64,000 nucleotides of DNA from positions 1 to 64,000 of the forward strand of contig CAZXIN010000026.1 of NCBI GenBank assembly GCA_964640795.1. Direction: 5' to 3'. This document shows positions 34,061 through 44,299 of this stretch, one piece after another. Positions within the stretch are counted from its first letter, which is position 1; the number at the start of each line of letters is the position of its first letter. The translations under genes and the position numbers were made by a program. The stretch comes from M269 sp964640795 (GTDB lineage: Bacteria; Pseudomonadota; Gammaproteobacteria; Enterobacterales; Alteromonadaceae). Under the pieces are notes generated by a model. That model was not told the origin of the DNA. It saw only the letters and a list, made by a program, of their open reading frames with translations, and made no database searches.

Positions 34061-35626
34061 ATGTCGCTTAAGTCGTTTTTGATACTCGCTTTCGTCACCA
34101 TTTTTAGCTTTTCTGCCATAGCAAAACCTGGAGAAAAAGCCCCTAACCGTCAGAGTAATGAAGGCGAAGGCCCTTATAATCGTTTAATCCTGCGTGGAGT
34201 CAATATGATTAGCGGCGAAGGTGCGCCTGCACGCGGGCCTGTCGACATCGTTGTTGAAAAAAATCGCATTGTTAATATCGTCGATGTGGGCAACCCTGGC
34301 GTACCAATCAAACCAGAAGGAAGGCCTGTCGCAGGGTCAGGTGATAAGGAGATGCAACTTGAAGGTATGTATGTCTTACCGGGTTTTGTTGATATGCATG
34401 GCCACATTGGTGGCTCTGCGGACGATATCCCAGCAGAGTATGTATTTAAGTTATGGCTTGCGCACGGTATAACAACAGTACGCGAACCCGGCAGCTTTAA
34501 TGGGCTTGACTGGGTTATGGATCACGTTAAACGCAGTGCATCGAACCAAATTGTTGCTCCACGCTTAATCCCCTATCTCGGATTTGGACAAGGATCTGAA
34601 AAACCTATCTATACTGCGAACCAAGCACGAGCTTGGGTGAAAAAAGCAGCAAAGCAAGGAGCGAAAGGCCTTAAGTTCTTCGGCGCAACACCAAAAATAA
34701 TGGAAGCCGCATTAGATGAAGCCAAGAAACAAAATTTAGGTACAGCAATGCACCACGCTCAACTGAATGTCATGAGCATGAATGTACTTGATTCAGCACG
34801 CTTAGGTTTAACTACTATGGAACATTGGTATGGCTTGCCAGAAGCACTATTTGAAAACCAACGTATTCAAAACTACCCTGCTGACTATAACTACAATAAT
34901 GAGCAAGACCGATTTAGTGAAGCAGGTAAGCTATGGGCGCAAGCAGCCGAACCGGGTAGTGACAAGTGGAATGCTGTTCGAGATGAATTGATTGAGCTCG
35001 ACTTTACATTGGACCCGACAATGACAATATATCAAGCAAGTCGCGATCTCATGAGAGAGCGAAATGCCGAATGGCATGACGAATACACCTTACCTACTTT
35101 GTGGAATTTCTTCACGCCTAGTCGCTATGCTCATGGCTCTTACTGGTTTGATTGGACAACAGAAAAAGAGATTGCATGGAAAGAAAACTTTAGAAAGTGG
35201 ATGACTTTTATCAATGACTATAAGAATCACGGTGGCCGTGTCACTGTCGGATCCGATTCGGGGTACATCTACAAAATTTATGGTTTCGGTACCATCGCGG
35301 AATTCGAATTGTTACAAGAAGCAGGCTTTAACCCGCTGGAAGTTATTCAAGCAGCGACTTTAAATGGCGCAGAAGCATTGAATATGGCAGACGATATAGG
35401 CTCTATTAGTATCGGCAAGCTTGCCGATATGGTCGTTGTAAAAGAGAACCCACTACAAAACTTTAAAACTCTTTATGGTACAGGGCATTACAAATTGAAC
35501 GACAACAATGCGCCGACGCGTGTTGGTGGTGTCAGCTACACAATTAAAGACGGCATTGTTTACGATGCAAAAGCTTTATTGAAAGATGTCAGACAGATCG
35601 TCTCAGAAGCAAAATCCTTGCAATAA
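34061..35626 (+). CDS. Secreted amidohydrolase-family metallohydrolase
   Basis: 521 residues with a signal peptide (LKSFLILAFVTIFSFSAIA). The metal-binding HxH is His113 and His115 in DMHGHIGG, with later ligands in AMHHAQ, TMEHWYG and VGSDSGY. The C-terminal SIGKLADMVVVKENPL is the typical end of the amidohydrolase barrel and its beta-sandwich. Substrates in this group include cyclic amides and dipeptides, so a prolidase-like role in peptide use is possible but unproven. AAGGA lies 8 bases before the ATG. Confidence 0.87.
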   Translation: MSLKSFLILAFVTIFSFSAIAKPGEKAPNRQSNEGEGPYNRLILRGVNMISGEGAPARGPVDIVVEKNRIVNIVDVGNPGVPIKPEGRPVAGSGDKEMQLEGMYVLPGFVDMHGHIGGSADDIPAEYVFKLWLAHGITTVREPGSFNGLDWVMDHVKRSASNQIVAPRLIPYLGFGQGSEKPIYTANQARAWVKKAAKQGAKGLKFFGATPKIMEAALDEAKKQNLGTAMHHAQLNVMSMNVLDSARLGLTTMEHWYGLPEALFENQRIQNYPADYNYNNEQDRFSEAGKLWAQAAEPGSDKWNAVRDELIELDFTLDPTMTIYQASRDLMRERNAEWHDEYTLPTLWNFFTPSRYAHGSYWFDWTTEKEIAWKENFRKWMTFINDYKNHGGRVTVGSDSGYIYKIYGFGTIAEFELLQEAGFNPLEVIQAATLNGAEALNMADDIGSISIGKLADMVVVKENPLQNFKTLYGTGHYKLNDNNAPTRVGGVSYTIKDGIVYDAKALLKDVRQIVSEAKSLQ

Positions 35627-35638
35627 AATAGATTAACC

Positions 35639-35660
35639 AAAGAGGCTATTTAGCCTCTTT
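35639..35660. terminator. Bidirectional terminator overlapping the M36 stop codon
   Basis: AAAGAGGCT/AGCCTCTTT with a 4-base loop lies between converging genes. The end of the M36 peptidase reading frame (GCT AAA TAG on the minus strand) lies inside the hairpin, so the last codons and the terminator share bases. Confidence 0.75.
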
Positions 35661-38600
35661 CTGAACCCACCGATAAGAAATCCTTCTTGCTAAGACCAGC
35701 GGTAACACTCCCAACAACCAATATATACTCCCTCCGCCAGAACTATTGTCTTGTGTCGGTGGAGCAGCGGGAGCTGGCGTTGGTACAGGAGATGGTGTTG
35801 GCGCAGGCGGTGTTTGTGTAGCAGCACTTGAAACAGTTACATTGGCTAACGCCGTGGATAAAGCTATACCATCAGACACTTCAAGTTCAAAAGCCAAATC
35901 CGTATCCTCTGTTACAGGTGCAGGTACAAAATTGAAGCTTGGAGAATCTTCACCTGAAAAGCTCTCAACATTAGGACCGGTAACCTGCCGCCAACTGTAA
36001 CTTATTGCTGCGTCGGGGTTATTCCTATTGAATACAGTCGCAACGAAACTTCCTGACTCGTTATCATCAAGTGTTATAAAGGTGTTATCCAGTCGAATAA
36101 GAGGGAGTGAATCACAAATAACACGGCTATCATTACCTGCGATAACCTCAGAAAAAACAGTACTAGTGATATTATTAAAAATGACATTATCAATTCGCCA
36201 CCCTTCCCCTCCGGTGTCTTGATCAGTCAATACTCTTAAGCGTAACCTAACTTGCTGTCCATTTAATGCATCACCAAAACTCAACGTTTCAACGTGTCCT
36301 GTCTCTCCAATAGGTAAACCACTTGCAGCATTTATCCCGGTGAATGCCAATCGCCCACTTAGTACGGTCGATAGACTAGTATCAATATCTGGGTAGCCAA
36401 CATCAAATACTCCACCGGCTTCAGTTACATCAACCCAATCCCCATCTTCGATACTGATCTCTATGACACCGCCATCTCGTCCTTGTTCAAAATCATAGAA
36501 GTGCCAGAAGCTCATACTAAAATCATCACCGTCTCCAACAGTAAATACGCGAGTTTCATATCGCACATCGGAGGAGAAGCTATTGTTATTGATGACCTGT
36601 GACTGCAAGCCAAGATCTATTGACGGATTTCTTGTCTGGAAAAAGGGTGTCTCTAAGCGATCAAGCCGACGCGTATTCACCGCACTATTTCCGCCAACAG
36701 AGATATCTTCAACCCAGTCGTTAAAGACAGATAAAGTCTCCATATTATCGACAGTCGTTTGTTGTTGTATTTCACGTTCAACAAAATCAAAATTAACAGG
36801 ATTAGAAGCAGTCAGCGGACTAGGTATGCTAATGTCACTATTTGCATCATCAGATGAAAACATCAACTGTAAGTTAATTGTTTCTCCGATAGATGCCTCA
36901 TTAAGTGTCGCTAAAATGGGGCCAAATTGACTTGTCGAAAAAGCAGCTAATTCCCCTAAATCAACCTGACCATTATTTTCAAAGCTCATCATATTTTGAT
37001 TTGGCAATGGCTGACCAGAAACATCAACAAGTATGAGTTGAGCTGTTATGCCACTCAAGGTTTCATCACCACTATTAGAGATACTAAAACTAACAACCCC
37101 GATCTCACCCACATCCAAAATGCCGTCATTGGAACAAAAGCCAAGCGTCTCACTATTAAAGTCAGGGGTGAGCATTAAATTGCTCGCATTAAAGCTTACC
37201 GGTGCTCGACTGAAAGACTGAATAGCACCAACGAGATCTTCACTGTCTCGAGGAGGCGAAACCGCACCAAAGCCTAGGCCTCGACGCGCAAAGGCATTCA
37301 ATGCTAATACAAAATCATTTTGATCAGACACTGATATAGCTGCTAGTAGGGCGTCTCGAGCTTCTGTATACAAAGGGTTAATAGGTGTTAATTTTAAACC
37401 AGCAATAACATACCCTGACATGCGGTCTTGCGCTTCTTGAAAACCATGAGTATTGATTAAGCCAACATAGATGTCCCATAAACTCACTGCCCACAGTTCG
37501 CCAGGAGGGTGCGGCGAGTCTTCACTCGCATTAGTAGGAGGAAACCCTGGAGGCTCAGCACCATTTTGAATATGTGTAAATGTCAGTGGATTCACTTCCA
37601 TATCTGTTGAATAGGGACCACGACGAATACCCGTAAAAAAATCTACAACAAATGTTCCAACTCCATAGTTAATTTGAAACTGATCGTTCCCTGCTATTTG
37701 CGCGTCTTCTTCAAGGGCGGTGAATAGGAGTGCATGAAAGTCTGACCACCCTTCACCCAATGCACGACTCTGTAACGTTGTTAATCCCGAGCCGTTACCT
37801 ATCAATCTGTTTTGAATAAAATGTCCAAACTCATGGGCAATAATGCCGTTATCAAAAGTCGAATCTTTTAATACAAAATTATCAAATACTTGAGCAGTTA
37901 AATCTTGCCCGTCATCAATTACATCATAGATGAGTGGACCATCAGTAAATGCAAGGCTTCTTGCCGGGATTGTAATCGTATCGTCCTCTCCACCCAACCT
38001 TGGCGGTAATCCGTTATCCTCTCGATTATTTACAATGACTATCCCTATAGCTCCTGCGCTTTGAGCATTAAGGACTTTAACGGTAAAGTTACACTCCCCC
38101 CTATCGACTATCGCTATATTATCGGCAATATCTTGTGCATTAGTTGGCGCCTCGCAACCATCAAATTCTGTCCCAGTACCTTCCGGACCGGTACTCTCAT
38201 CAAGCATACGAATAACACGCCCCGTAATATTGTATTCTACCGGACCGAAAGCGGCTCCTTCAGTTCTGAGCGATCCAATATTAGGTGTTGTTACATTGAC
38301 ACCAAAGTCGATACCTTCTAAGGCATCTTTACTGTTAAACAAGAATTGCTGCATACGGCCACTAGCACCGTCGGCAGGCGTCAACATATTAGCATTATTC
38401 AACCCATCAAAATCTTGTGCTTCAGCGTTAATCGCATCATTCCCTAACCCACCACGACCGAAGTTATTGTCCTGTCCGTTACCAGATATTTCATCGAAGC
38501 CAAAATCATAGTAGTAGTCATGAAGAAAATTATTCACTACAAACAAATTAACCACGGCTGCATTAATATTGTTTACTGATTGCGAATCTTCATTGCCGCT

Positions 38601-39788
38601 CAATTGATAATCAAACACGCCATCTGAGGTCGTTAGTGTCCTAATGTCTCCATTGCCAAAGCCATCCGGTTCAACAAGATCAGCATAAGCAAAGACATTA
38701 TTACCTTCTGTCGATGTCGCCCCTACTGGGAGCCAAGGTTCTTGACGGCTAAACTCCACAAAACTCGATAAGGTAACCAAAGGTGCAGGCAAAATAACAG
38801 TAGGATCCTGTCCTCTGACAGGGGTTGGTATGACATCTCCATGAGGGCTTTCTAAAGGGTAGCCCGTACTATTTAAATAAGCGCGGTAAGTAAAAGGGGC
38901 TTCCTGCTGAATCATGTTGTTTTTGAACAGTACTTTTCCATTTTCAGCATCAACGACATAGCCGTAATAAGACGAATCTGTTGAACTTTTATCAGCCATA
39001 CCCACTTCAATATAATAAGCTGGGCGCATTTCACTTGAGCTATCAAAGAATACTTTCTTTGCTCGCGCTGTTGTAACAATAAGATCACTATTAAGAATTT
39101 GGACGTCAAACCACTCGTATTGTTCTTTCGACTCTCCTAAATCTAATAGTATTGAATCCGCTGTTTGACTCAACTCGCGAACAGCTCGTTGTATCGCTAA
39201 CTCAGGAGCTCCGAAATGTTGCAAAAGATCAAAGTCCGATTCATTTATCTGTGAGCGCGAAAAATACCCCGATGTAGCGACAAGGTTATACTCTCTGTCC
39301 ATAGCGACATTCATTTCTCGCTTAAAGACTTCTATACCGTTTATTTCTTGCCTATATTTGGCAACTAAAGCACCTTTGCCGATATCATGCATGTAAACCA
39401 TGTTCGCGTTATTCATACTGCCTTTGTCAATATTTATATCGCTTGTCGATGACATGTAATAATTCGCAGCATATTCAGCCTTCATTTCTGGGCGAATATC
39501 CGACATATCTGGTTTTTGAATTGCTCCACTAGCCCAAACAAAGGTTGCTTTACCAAGCTCTTCATCATAGTGGTTTGCCAGACCTATTTTACTGGGTTGT
39601 TCAGCTAGATGTTTTTGGGTAAATGCATCAAAACTCGGAGATACGCCTGTATTAATTACAATGGGGGAAGTGTGATGTTCTATGTCCACATTCGCACTCC
39701 CATATGCAAAGACGGTCACACCGAAAGGTATAGATATAACAGCAAATCTAAGATAGTCACTTAAACTTTTTTTCGGTAGTGAGAACAT
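35646..39788 (-). CDS. Secreted M36 (fungalysin) metallopeptidase with PA domain and GlyGly-CTERM
   Basis: 1380 residues. Order: signal peptide (after MFSLPKKSLSDYLRF), FTP/propeptide region, M36 catalytic domain with zinc motif HEFGH (His652, Glu653, His656) and the later EGWSDFHA glutamate, and a protease-associated domain (DNIAIVDRGECNFTVK) inserted before the zinc site. C-terminal beta-sandwich domains and a Pro/Ala-rich linker lead to SGGGSIYWLLGVLPLV plus basic residues. That tail is a GlyGly-CTERM sorting signal, normally cut by rhombosortase after type II secretion. The reading frame extends upstream to 39905, but AGAGG 5 bases before ATG 39788 and the signal peptide decide the start. 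Paralogue of the next gene. Confidence 0.93.
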   Translation of the reverse strand: MFSLPKKSLSDYLRFAVISIPFGVTVFAYGSANVDIEHHTSPIVINTGVSPSFDAFTQKHLAEQPSKIGLANHYDEELGKATFVWASGAIQKPDMSDIRPEMKAEYAANYYMSSTSDINIDKGSMNNANMVYMHDIGKGALVAKYRQEINGIEVFKREMNVAMDREYNLVATSGYFSRSQINESDFDLLQHFGAPELAIQRAVRELSQTADSILLDLGESKEQYEWFDVQILNSDLIVTTARAKKVFFDSSSEMRPAYYIEVGMADKSSTDSSYYGYVVDAENGKVLFKNNMIQQEAPFTYRAYLNSTGYPLESPHGDVIPTPVRGQDPTVILPAPLVTLSSFVEFSRQEPWLPVGATSTEGNNVFAYADLVEPDGFGNGDIRTLTTSDGVFDYQLSGNEDSQSVNNINAAVVNLFVVNNFLHDYYYDFGFDEISGNGQDNNFGRGGLGNDAINAEAQDFDGLNNANMLTPADGASGRMQQFLFNSKDALEGIDFGVNVTTPNIGSLRTEGAAFGPVEYNITGRVIRMLDESTGPEGTGTEFDGCEAPTNAQDIADNIAIVDRGECNFTVKVLNAQSAGAIGIVIVNNREDNGLPPRLGGEDDTITIPARSLAFTDGPLIYDVIDDGQDLTAQVFDNFVLKDSTFDNGIIAHEFGHFIQNRLIGNGSGLTTLQSRALGEGWSDFHALLFTALEEDAQIAGNDQFQINYGVGTFVVDFFTGIRRGPYSTDMEVNPLTFTHIQNGAEPPGFPPTNASEDSPHPPGELWAVSLWDIYVGLINTHGFQEAQDRMSGYVIAGLKLTPINPLYTEARDALLAAISVSDQNDFVLALNAFARRGLGFGAVSPPRDSEDLVGAIQSFSRAPVSFNASNLMLTPDFNSETLGFCSNDGILDVGEIGVVSFSISNSGDETLSGITAQLILVDVSGQPLPNQNMMSFENNGQVDLGELAAFSTSQFGPILATLNEASIGETINLQLMFSSDDANSDISIPSPLTASNPVNFDFVEREIQQQTTVDNMETLSVFNDWVEDISVGGNSAVNTRRLDRLETPFFQTRNPSIDLGLQSQVINNNSFSSDVRYETRVFTVGDGDDFSMSFWHFYDFEQGRDGGVIEISIEDGDWVDVTEAGGVFDVGYPDIDTSLSTVLSGRLAFTGINAASGLPIGETGHVETLSFGDALNGQQVRLRLRVLTDQDTGGEGWRIDNVIFNNITSTVFSEVIAGNDSRVICDSLPLIRLDNTFITLDDNESGSFVATVFNRNNPDAAISYSWRQVTGPNVESFSGEDSPSFNFVPAPVTEDTDLAFELEVSDGIALSTALANVTVSSAATQTPPAPTPSPVPTPAPAAPPTQDNSSGGGSIYWLLGVLPLVLARRISYRWVQKEAK

Positions 39789-39917
39789 AAACACCTCTTG
39801 AGTTGCATGACAACACGCTCTAGTAACGTTACCAATAATAAGAGTCAAACATAACAACCTAAAGTTCAACCTTCGGTCACATTTATATGACATTTTTAAT
39901 AACAATAAGACAGATAC

Positions 39918-39944
39918 AAAAAAGCCGCTTTACAGCGGCTTTTT
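39918..39944 (-). terminator. Terminator between the two M36 genes
   Basis: AAAAAGCCGCT/CAGCGGCTTTTT hairpin with T-tracts on both strands. It lies just after the stop of the upstream M36 gene, so the two paralogues are likely separate transcription units. Confidence 0.88.
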
Positions 39945-39965
39945 ACAATATTGATTGATTACAGA

Positions 39966-42900
39966 TTACTTACGGCGTCTACGAATAAACGTCAGAGGCA
40001 ACAAGAGTAACGACAACCAACCTGCGGAACCACTACCTGTATCATTAACGTTAGGCTCTGCCGGAGGCGGATCTGCTGGAATGACTGTATTGATAATAGT
40101 CGCTCGAGCCGTAACTGTAGCCGAGTTATTATCTCCAGTAACAGTCAATTCAAATGCAACATCTGTATCTTCTGACACAATAGGAGGAATAAAGGATATA
40201 GAATCCGTATCTGCTCCCGTTAAGCTAAGTACATCAGGGCCTTCAACTTGCTCCCAAGAGAACGTAATACCATCAAGAAGCGAATCATCAACTCCCATCA
40301 GAGTTGCAGTGAATTCTCCAGTTCCACGTTCTAATACATCCAGTTCAGTATTATCAAGGATAATATTCAACGGTGTAATATCACAGACGACACTCGCATC
40401 ATCACCGGCAATAATATCAGAGAATACCTGAGAGGAAATATTGTTAAAGGTAACGTTATCTACAAACCATCCAAATGATCCTACTGCGGCATCAGTAATC
40501 ATTCTGAACCTAAATCTAACGTCAGAACCATTTAACGTATCCCCAAAATTAATACTCTCTGTGTTTCCTGTTTCACCGACTGGAAACCCAGGAGCTGCAT
40601 TTTGTCCAGTGAATGCAGGCCTTCCTTGAAGCACATCGGATATAGTCGTGTCAGCATCTGGATAACCAACCTCAAATACACCACCAGCTTCAGTAACATC
40701 AGTCCAATCACCACCATCAATGCTAACTTCGACAACACCACCATCAAAACCAAGCTCAATGCCATAAAAATGCCAAAAATCGACACTAAACTCACCGTCT
40801 TCCGCAACGGTGAACGATCGTGTTTCAAAACTGACATCTGATTCAAATGTATTGTTATTGAATAACTGAGTTTGAGTCCCTAAATCAACATCAGGGTTAC
40901 GTGCTTGGAAGAAAGCCGTATTGTTTGAATCCGTCGTTTGAGTCTCTTCAGCTCTTTCACCACCAACAAGAATGTTCTGCTGCCAATCTTCAAATAATGT
41001 GATTGACTCCATATTATCAGACGCTTCTACTCCATCTAGTTCTGCCAAAGAAAAATCTATATTCACAAACACAGAAAGATTCAAATCTGGAGATTCAACA
41101 ATATCATCTCCCTCAACAGCCTCGTTGAAGACAACTCTCAAATTCAAAGCTTCAGCAGCTTGTGCTTGGTTCAGTGTAACTTCAATAGGACCAACATTAG
41201 CCTGTGTGAAAGGTTCCAACGCAGGTAGCTCAACAACACCATCATTTTCAAAGGTAACTACGCTCTGATCAGCTAGCGGCTCACCATCCGCACCGACAAC
41301 AATGAGTTGTGCAGTTAAGCCTGATAACGATTCACTTCCATTATTAGTCATGTTGAAATTAACAGCGCCCGTTTCACCAACATCTAATATACCATCACTG
41401 GTACAGAACCCTCCCGCATCACCAACGAAGTCAGCTTGTAACGATAAACTATTGGTTGCAAATGATGCTAACTCAGTCTCAAAAGACTCTACAGCGCCAA
41501 TTAGATCCGTACTAAAACGTGGAGGAGATACGGCACCAAACCCAAGGCCTCTGGCAGCAAAAGCTTGTACTGCCAAATCAAAATCTTCTTGAGATTCACC
41601 AAGTACAGCAACTAAAAATGCATCTCTAGCTTCAGTATAAAGTGGGTTGATCGGTGTTAATTTCAGTCCGGCAATCACGTAACCAGACATCCTGTCTTGA
41701 GCCTCTTCAAAGCCATGAGTATTAATTAATCCAACATAGATATCCCACAAGCTCACTGCCCAAAGTTCACCTGGCGCATGAGGTGAACCAACATTAGTTG
41801 GTGGTAACCCCGGAGGAACCGAGCCACTTTGAATATTGGTAAACGTTAGTGGATTAATAGCTCTATCTGTTGAATACGCAGCTCTCCGGATACCAGTAAA
41901 AAAGTCCTCAACGAAAGTGCCTGAAGCATAGTTAGTTTGAAATTGTTCATTGCCGGGTATTTGTGCATCACTTTCCAATGCAATGAATAACAAGCCATGA
42001 AAGTCTGCCCATCCTTCGCCCATTGCCCGTCCCTGAAAATTTCCTAATCCAGAAGCATTACCTACTAATCTATTCTGAATATAATGACCAAATTCATGAG
42101 CAATAATACCGTTATCGAATGTCGAATCTTTAAGTAAAAAGTTTTCAAATATTCTAGTAGTGGCTACATCACCGCCATCTATAACATCATAAATCAAGCC
42201 ACCATTTTGAAAATTTAACCCCCTAGTTGGGATTGTCACAGCCGCATCGGTACCACCAACAGGAGCCGGTGTACCATCATCTATGTTATTAACTATAATT
42301 GCACCCACAGCACCAGCGGCTTGAGCATTTAACGCCTTTTGAGTAAAAGGACACTGGCCTCGATCTATGATAGCGATATTGCCTGCTAAAGCATCGGCAT
42401 TTACTGCAACTTCACAACCATCATTAACAGTGCCATCACCGCCCTCATCTATAATACGAACAACATCAGCAGTGACATCATACTGTGTAGCGCCAAAGCT
42501 TGCAGTTGCACTTGGCAATGTGCCGATATCAGGAGCAGTAACGATAACACCAAAATCAACACCGTCTAAAGCGTCTTTACTATTCCACAAAAATTGCTGC
42601 ATACGCGGATTAGCGCCATCAGCTGGTGTAGCCATATTAGCGTTATTTAAACCAGAAAAGTCTTGCGCTTCTACAAATAATTGATCTCCATCAACTCCAC
42701 CTCGACCAAAATTATCTTGCTGAGCATTACCAGATGCTTCATCAAAACCAAAATCATAGTAATAGTCATGAAGGAAGTTATTCATGACAAATAAGTTCAC
42801 TATTGCGGCATTAATATTATTAGGCGTTGTAGTTACTTCATCATTAGTCAGTTGATAATCAAAGACACCGTCAGACGTCATTGGAACACTTATATCGCCA

Positions 42901-44030
42901 TCCGAAAACCCTTGTGGTGGAACCACATCAGCATAAGCAAATGCGTTATTTCCATCAGTAGTTGTTGCTGTAGCTGAAAGCCAAGGGTCTTGCATAGAGA
43001 ATTCAGCAAAAGATGAAATCGTAACCAATGGTGCGGGTAGTATCTCGGAAGGATCTTGCCCTTGGATAGATGTAGGTACTACGTCGCCATGTGGGCTTTC
43101 TAATGGGTACCCATTGTCATTAAGGTAAGCTCTATATGTAATTGGGCTTTCTTGCTGAACCATGTTGTTCTTAAATAGCACTTTGCCATTCAAAGCGTCA
43201 ATTACATAACCATAATATTGATTGTCGACTGAGCCTGCTTCAGCCATACCAATTTCAACATAATATGCCGCTCTCAACCCACTTTTATCATCAAAAAGCA
43301 CTTCCTTAGCTCGAAGTGCATCAAAAGCTACTTTACGATTCGAATCTGAACCTTCGAACCACTCGTATTCCCCTTTAATTTCTTTACTGGATAAAGAAAC
43401 ACTAGAATTACCTTGTGTTAAATTACTAACCGCTTTTTGAATTGCAAATTCAGGATTCCCGAACCCACCTAACAAGCCAAAATCAGAATCACTAATACGA
43501 GACTGTGAAAAATACCCTGATGTAGCGATAAGGTTGTATTCCCTATCCATCGCCACGTTAAATTCACGATTAAAAACTTCAATACCAAAGGCGCGTTCTT
43601 TATATTTCGCTATCATTGCACCACGTTTAATGTCATGCATGTAAGCCATTTCTGCTTTAACAGCGCTACCTTTATCTGCGCTCAAACCTGTAACCATACT
43701 CATGTAATGATTAGCGGCGAATGCAGCTTGATCTTCTTTAGCGATATTGGCCATATTAGGCTTGCTGAGATCTTCTGTAGCCCATAAAACGGTGGCTTTA
43801 CCTAAATCTTTATCAAAGTAGCTTTTCATTCCTGACAAGGTTTGTTTACTTGCCATACTTTGCTGAGCAGCAGCATCATAACTATTTAAACCACTCTGAC
43901 TAAGGCTAACAACAGCATTAGCATTATTTAGTGAAGTACCATTACCGTTAAAAGGGGAAGCATTGACGGCGGATGTGGCGAGTACAAAGCCCACAGCAGC
44001 CGATATTAAAGTGGGACGAAAATGATTCAT
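39966..44030 (-). CDS. Secreted M36 (fungalysin) metallopeptidase, tandem paralogue, GlyGly-CTERM
   Basis: 1354 residues, aligning nearly end to end with the neighbouring M36 protein (for example SGYVIAGLKLTPINPLYTEA is identical). Signal peptide about 1-24. Zinc motif HEFGH at 645-649 with the Glu of GEGWADFHG. PA domain DRGQCPFTQKALNAQAAGA. C-terminal beta-sandwiches are followed by NDTGSGSAGWLSLLLLPL and RRRRK, a GlyGly-CTERM tail. AAGGAAA stands 6-7 bases before the ATG. The two likely differ in cleavage preference or regulation. No rhombosortase gene is in the window. Confidence 0.94.
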   Translation of the reverse strand: MNHFRPTLISAAVGFVLATSAVNASPFNGNGTSLNNANAVVSLSQSGLNSYDAAAQQSMASKQTLSGMKSYFDKDLGKATVLWATEDLSKPNMANIAKEDQAAFAANHYMSMVTGLSADKGSAVKAEMAYMHDIKRGAMIAKYKERAFGIEVFNREFNVAMDREYNLIATSGYFSQSRISDSDFGLLGGFGNPEFAIQKAVSNLTQGNSSVSLSSKEIKGEYEWFEGSDSNRKVAFDALRAKEVLFDDKSGLRAAYYVEIGMAEAGSVDNQYYGYVIDALNGKVLFKNNMVQQESPITYRAYLNDNGYPLESPHGDVVPTSIQGQDPSEILPAPLVTISSFAEFSMQDPWLSATATTTDGNNAFAYADVVPPQGFSDGDISVPMTSDGVFDYQLTNDEVTTTPNNINAAIVNLFVMNNFLHDYYYDFGFDEASGNAQQDNFGRGGVDGDQLFVEAQDFSGLNNANMATPADGANPRMQQFLWNSKDALDGVDFGVIVTAPDIGTLPSATASFGATQYDVTADVVRIIDEGGDGTVNDGCEVAVNADALAGNIAIIDRGQCPFTQKALNAQAAGAVGAIIVNNIDDGTPAPVGGTDAAVTIPTRGLNFQNGGLIYDVIDGGDVATTRIFENFLLKDSTFDNGIIAHEFGHYIQNRLVGNASGLGNFQGRAMGEGWADFHGLLFIALESDAQIPGNEQFQTNYASGTFVEDFFTGIRRAAYSTDRAINPLTFTNIQSGSVPPGLPPTNVGSPHAPGELWAVSLWDIYVGLINTHGFEEAQDRMSGYVIAGLKLTPINPLYTEARDAFLVAVLGESQEDFDLAVQAFAARGLGFGAVSPPRFSTDLIGAVESFETELASFATNSLSLQADFVGDAGGFCTSDGILDVGETGAVNFNMTNNGSESLSGLTAQLIVVGADGEPLADQSVVTFENDGVVELPALEPFTQANVGPIEVTLNQAQAAEALNLRVVFNEAVEGDDIVESPDLNLSVFVNIDFSLAELDGVEASDNMESITLFEDWQQNILVGGERAEETQTTDSNNTAFFQARNPDVDLGTQTQLFNNNTFESDVSFETRSFTVAEDGEFSVDFWHFYGIELGFDGGVVEVSIDGGDWTDVTEAGGVFEVGYPDADTTISDVLQGRPAFTGQNAAPGFPVGETGNTESINFGDTLNGSDVRFRFRMITDAAVGSFGWFVDNVTFNNISSQVFSDIIAGDDASVVCDITPLNIILDNTELDVLERGTGEFTATLMGVDDSLLDGITFSWEQVEGPDVLSLTGADTDSISFIPPIVSEDTDVAFELTVTGDNNSATVTARATIINTVIPADPPPAEPNVNDTGSGSAGWLSLLLLPLTFIRRRRK

Positions 44031-44299
44031 TTAGATTTCCTTGAACTTGTTTACTGAATAAGTTAGCTAACAAAGCTACCTGAAAGTATTTATAATTATT
44101 TGGTATTAGACATAAGTCATCATTAATACAACATCATTGCCAACCATATTGCAACACTAGCGAAGCACTTTTTTCAATATGTTATATATAGCGTGGAAAC
44201 TATATAAGCCACTCTATCACTTTCATTGAAGCTGGTTAATATAACAACCCACCTATCAAAGTTAGTATTTCTTATCCTTATTAAGGTTAAAATTGAATA

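Noticed and set aside
39955..42684. Several plus-strand reading frames of 60-160 codons opposite the M36 peptidase
   Set aside because: They are Ser/Thr/Pro-rich antisense shadows of a well-supported gene and lack ribosome sites.
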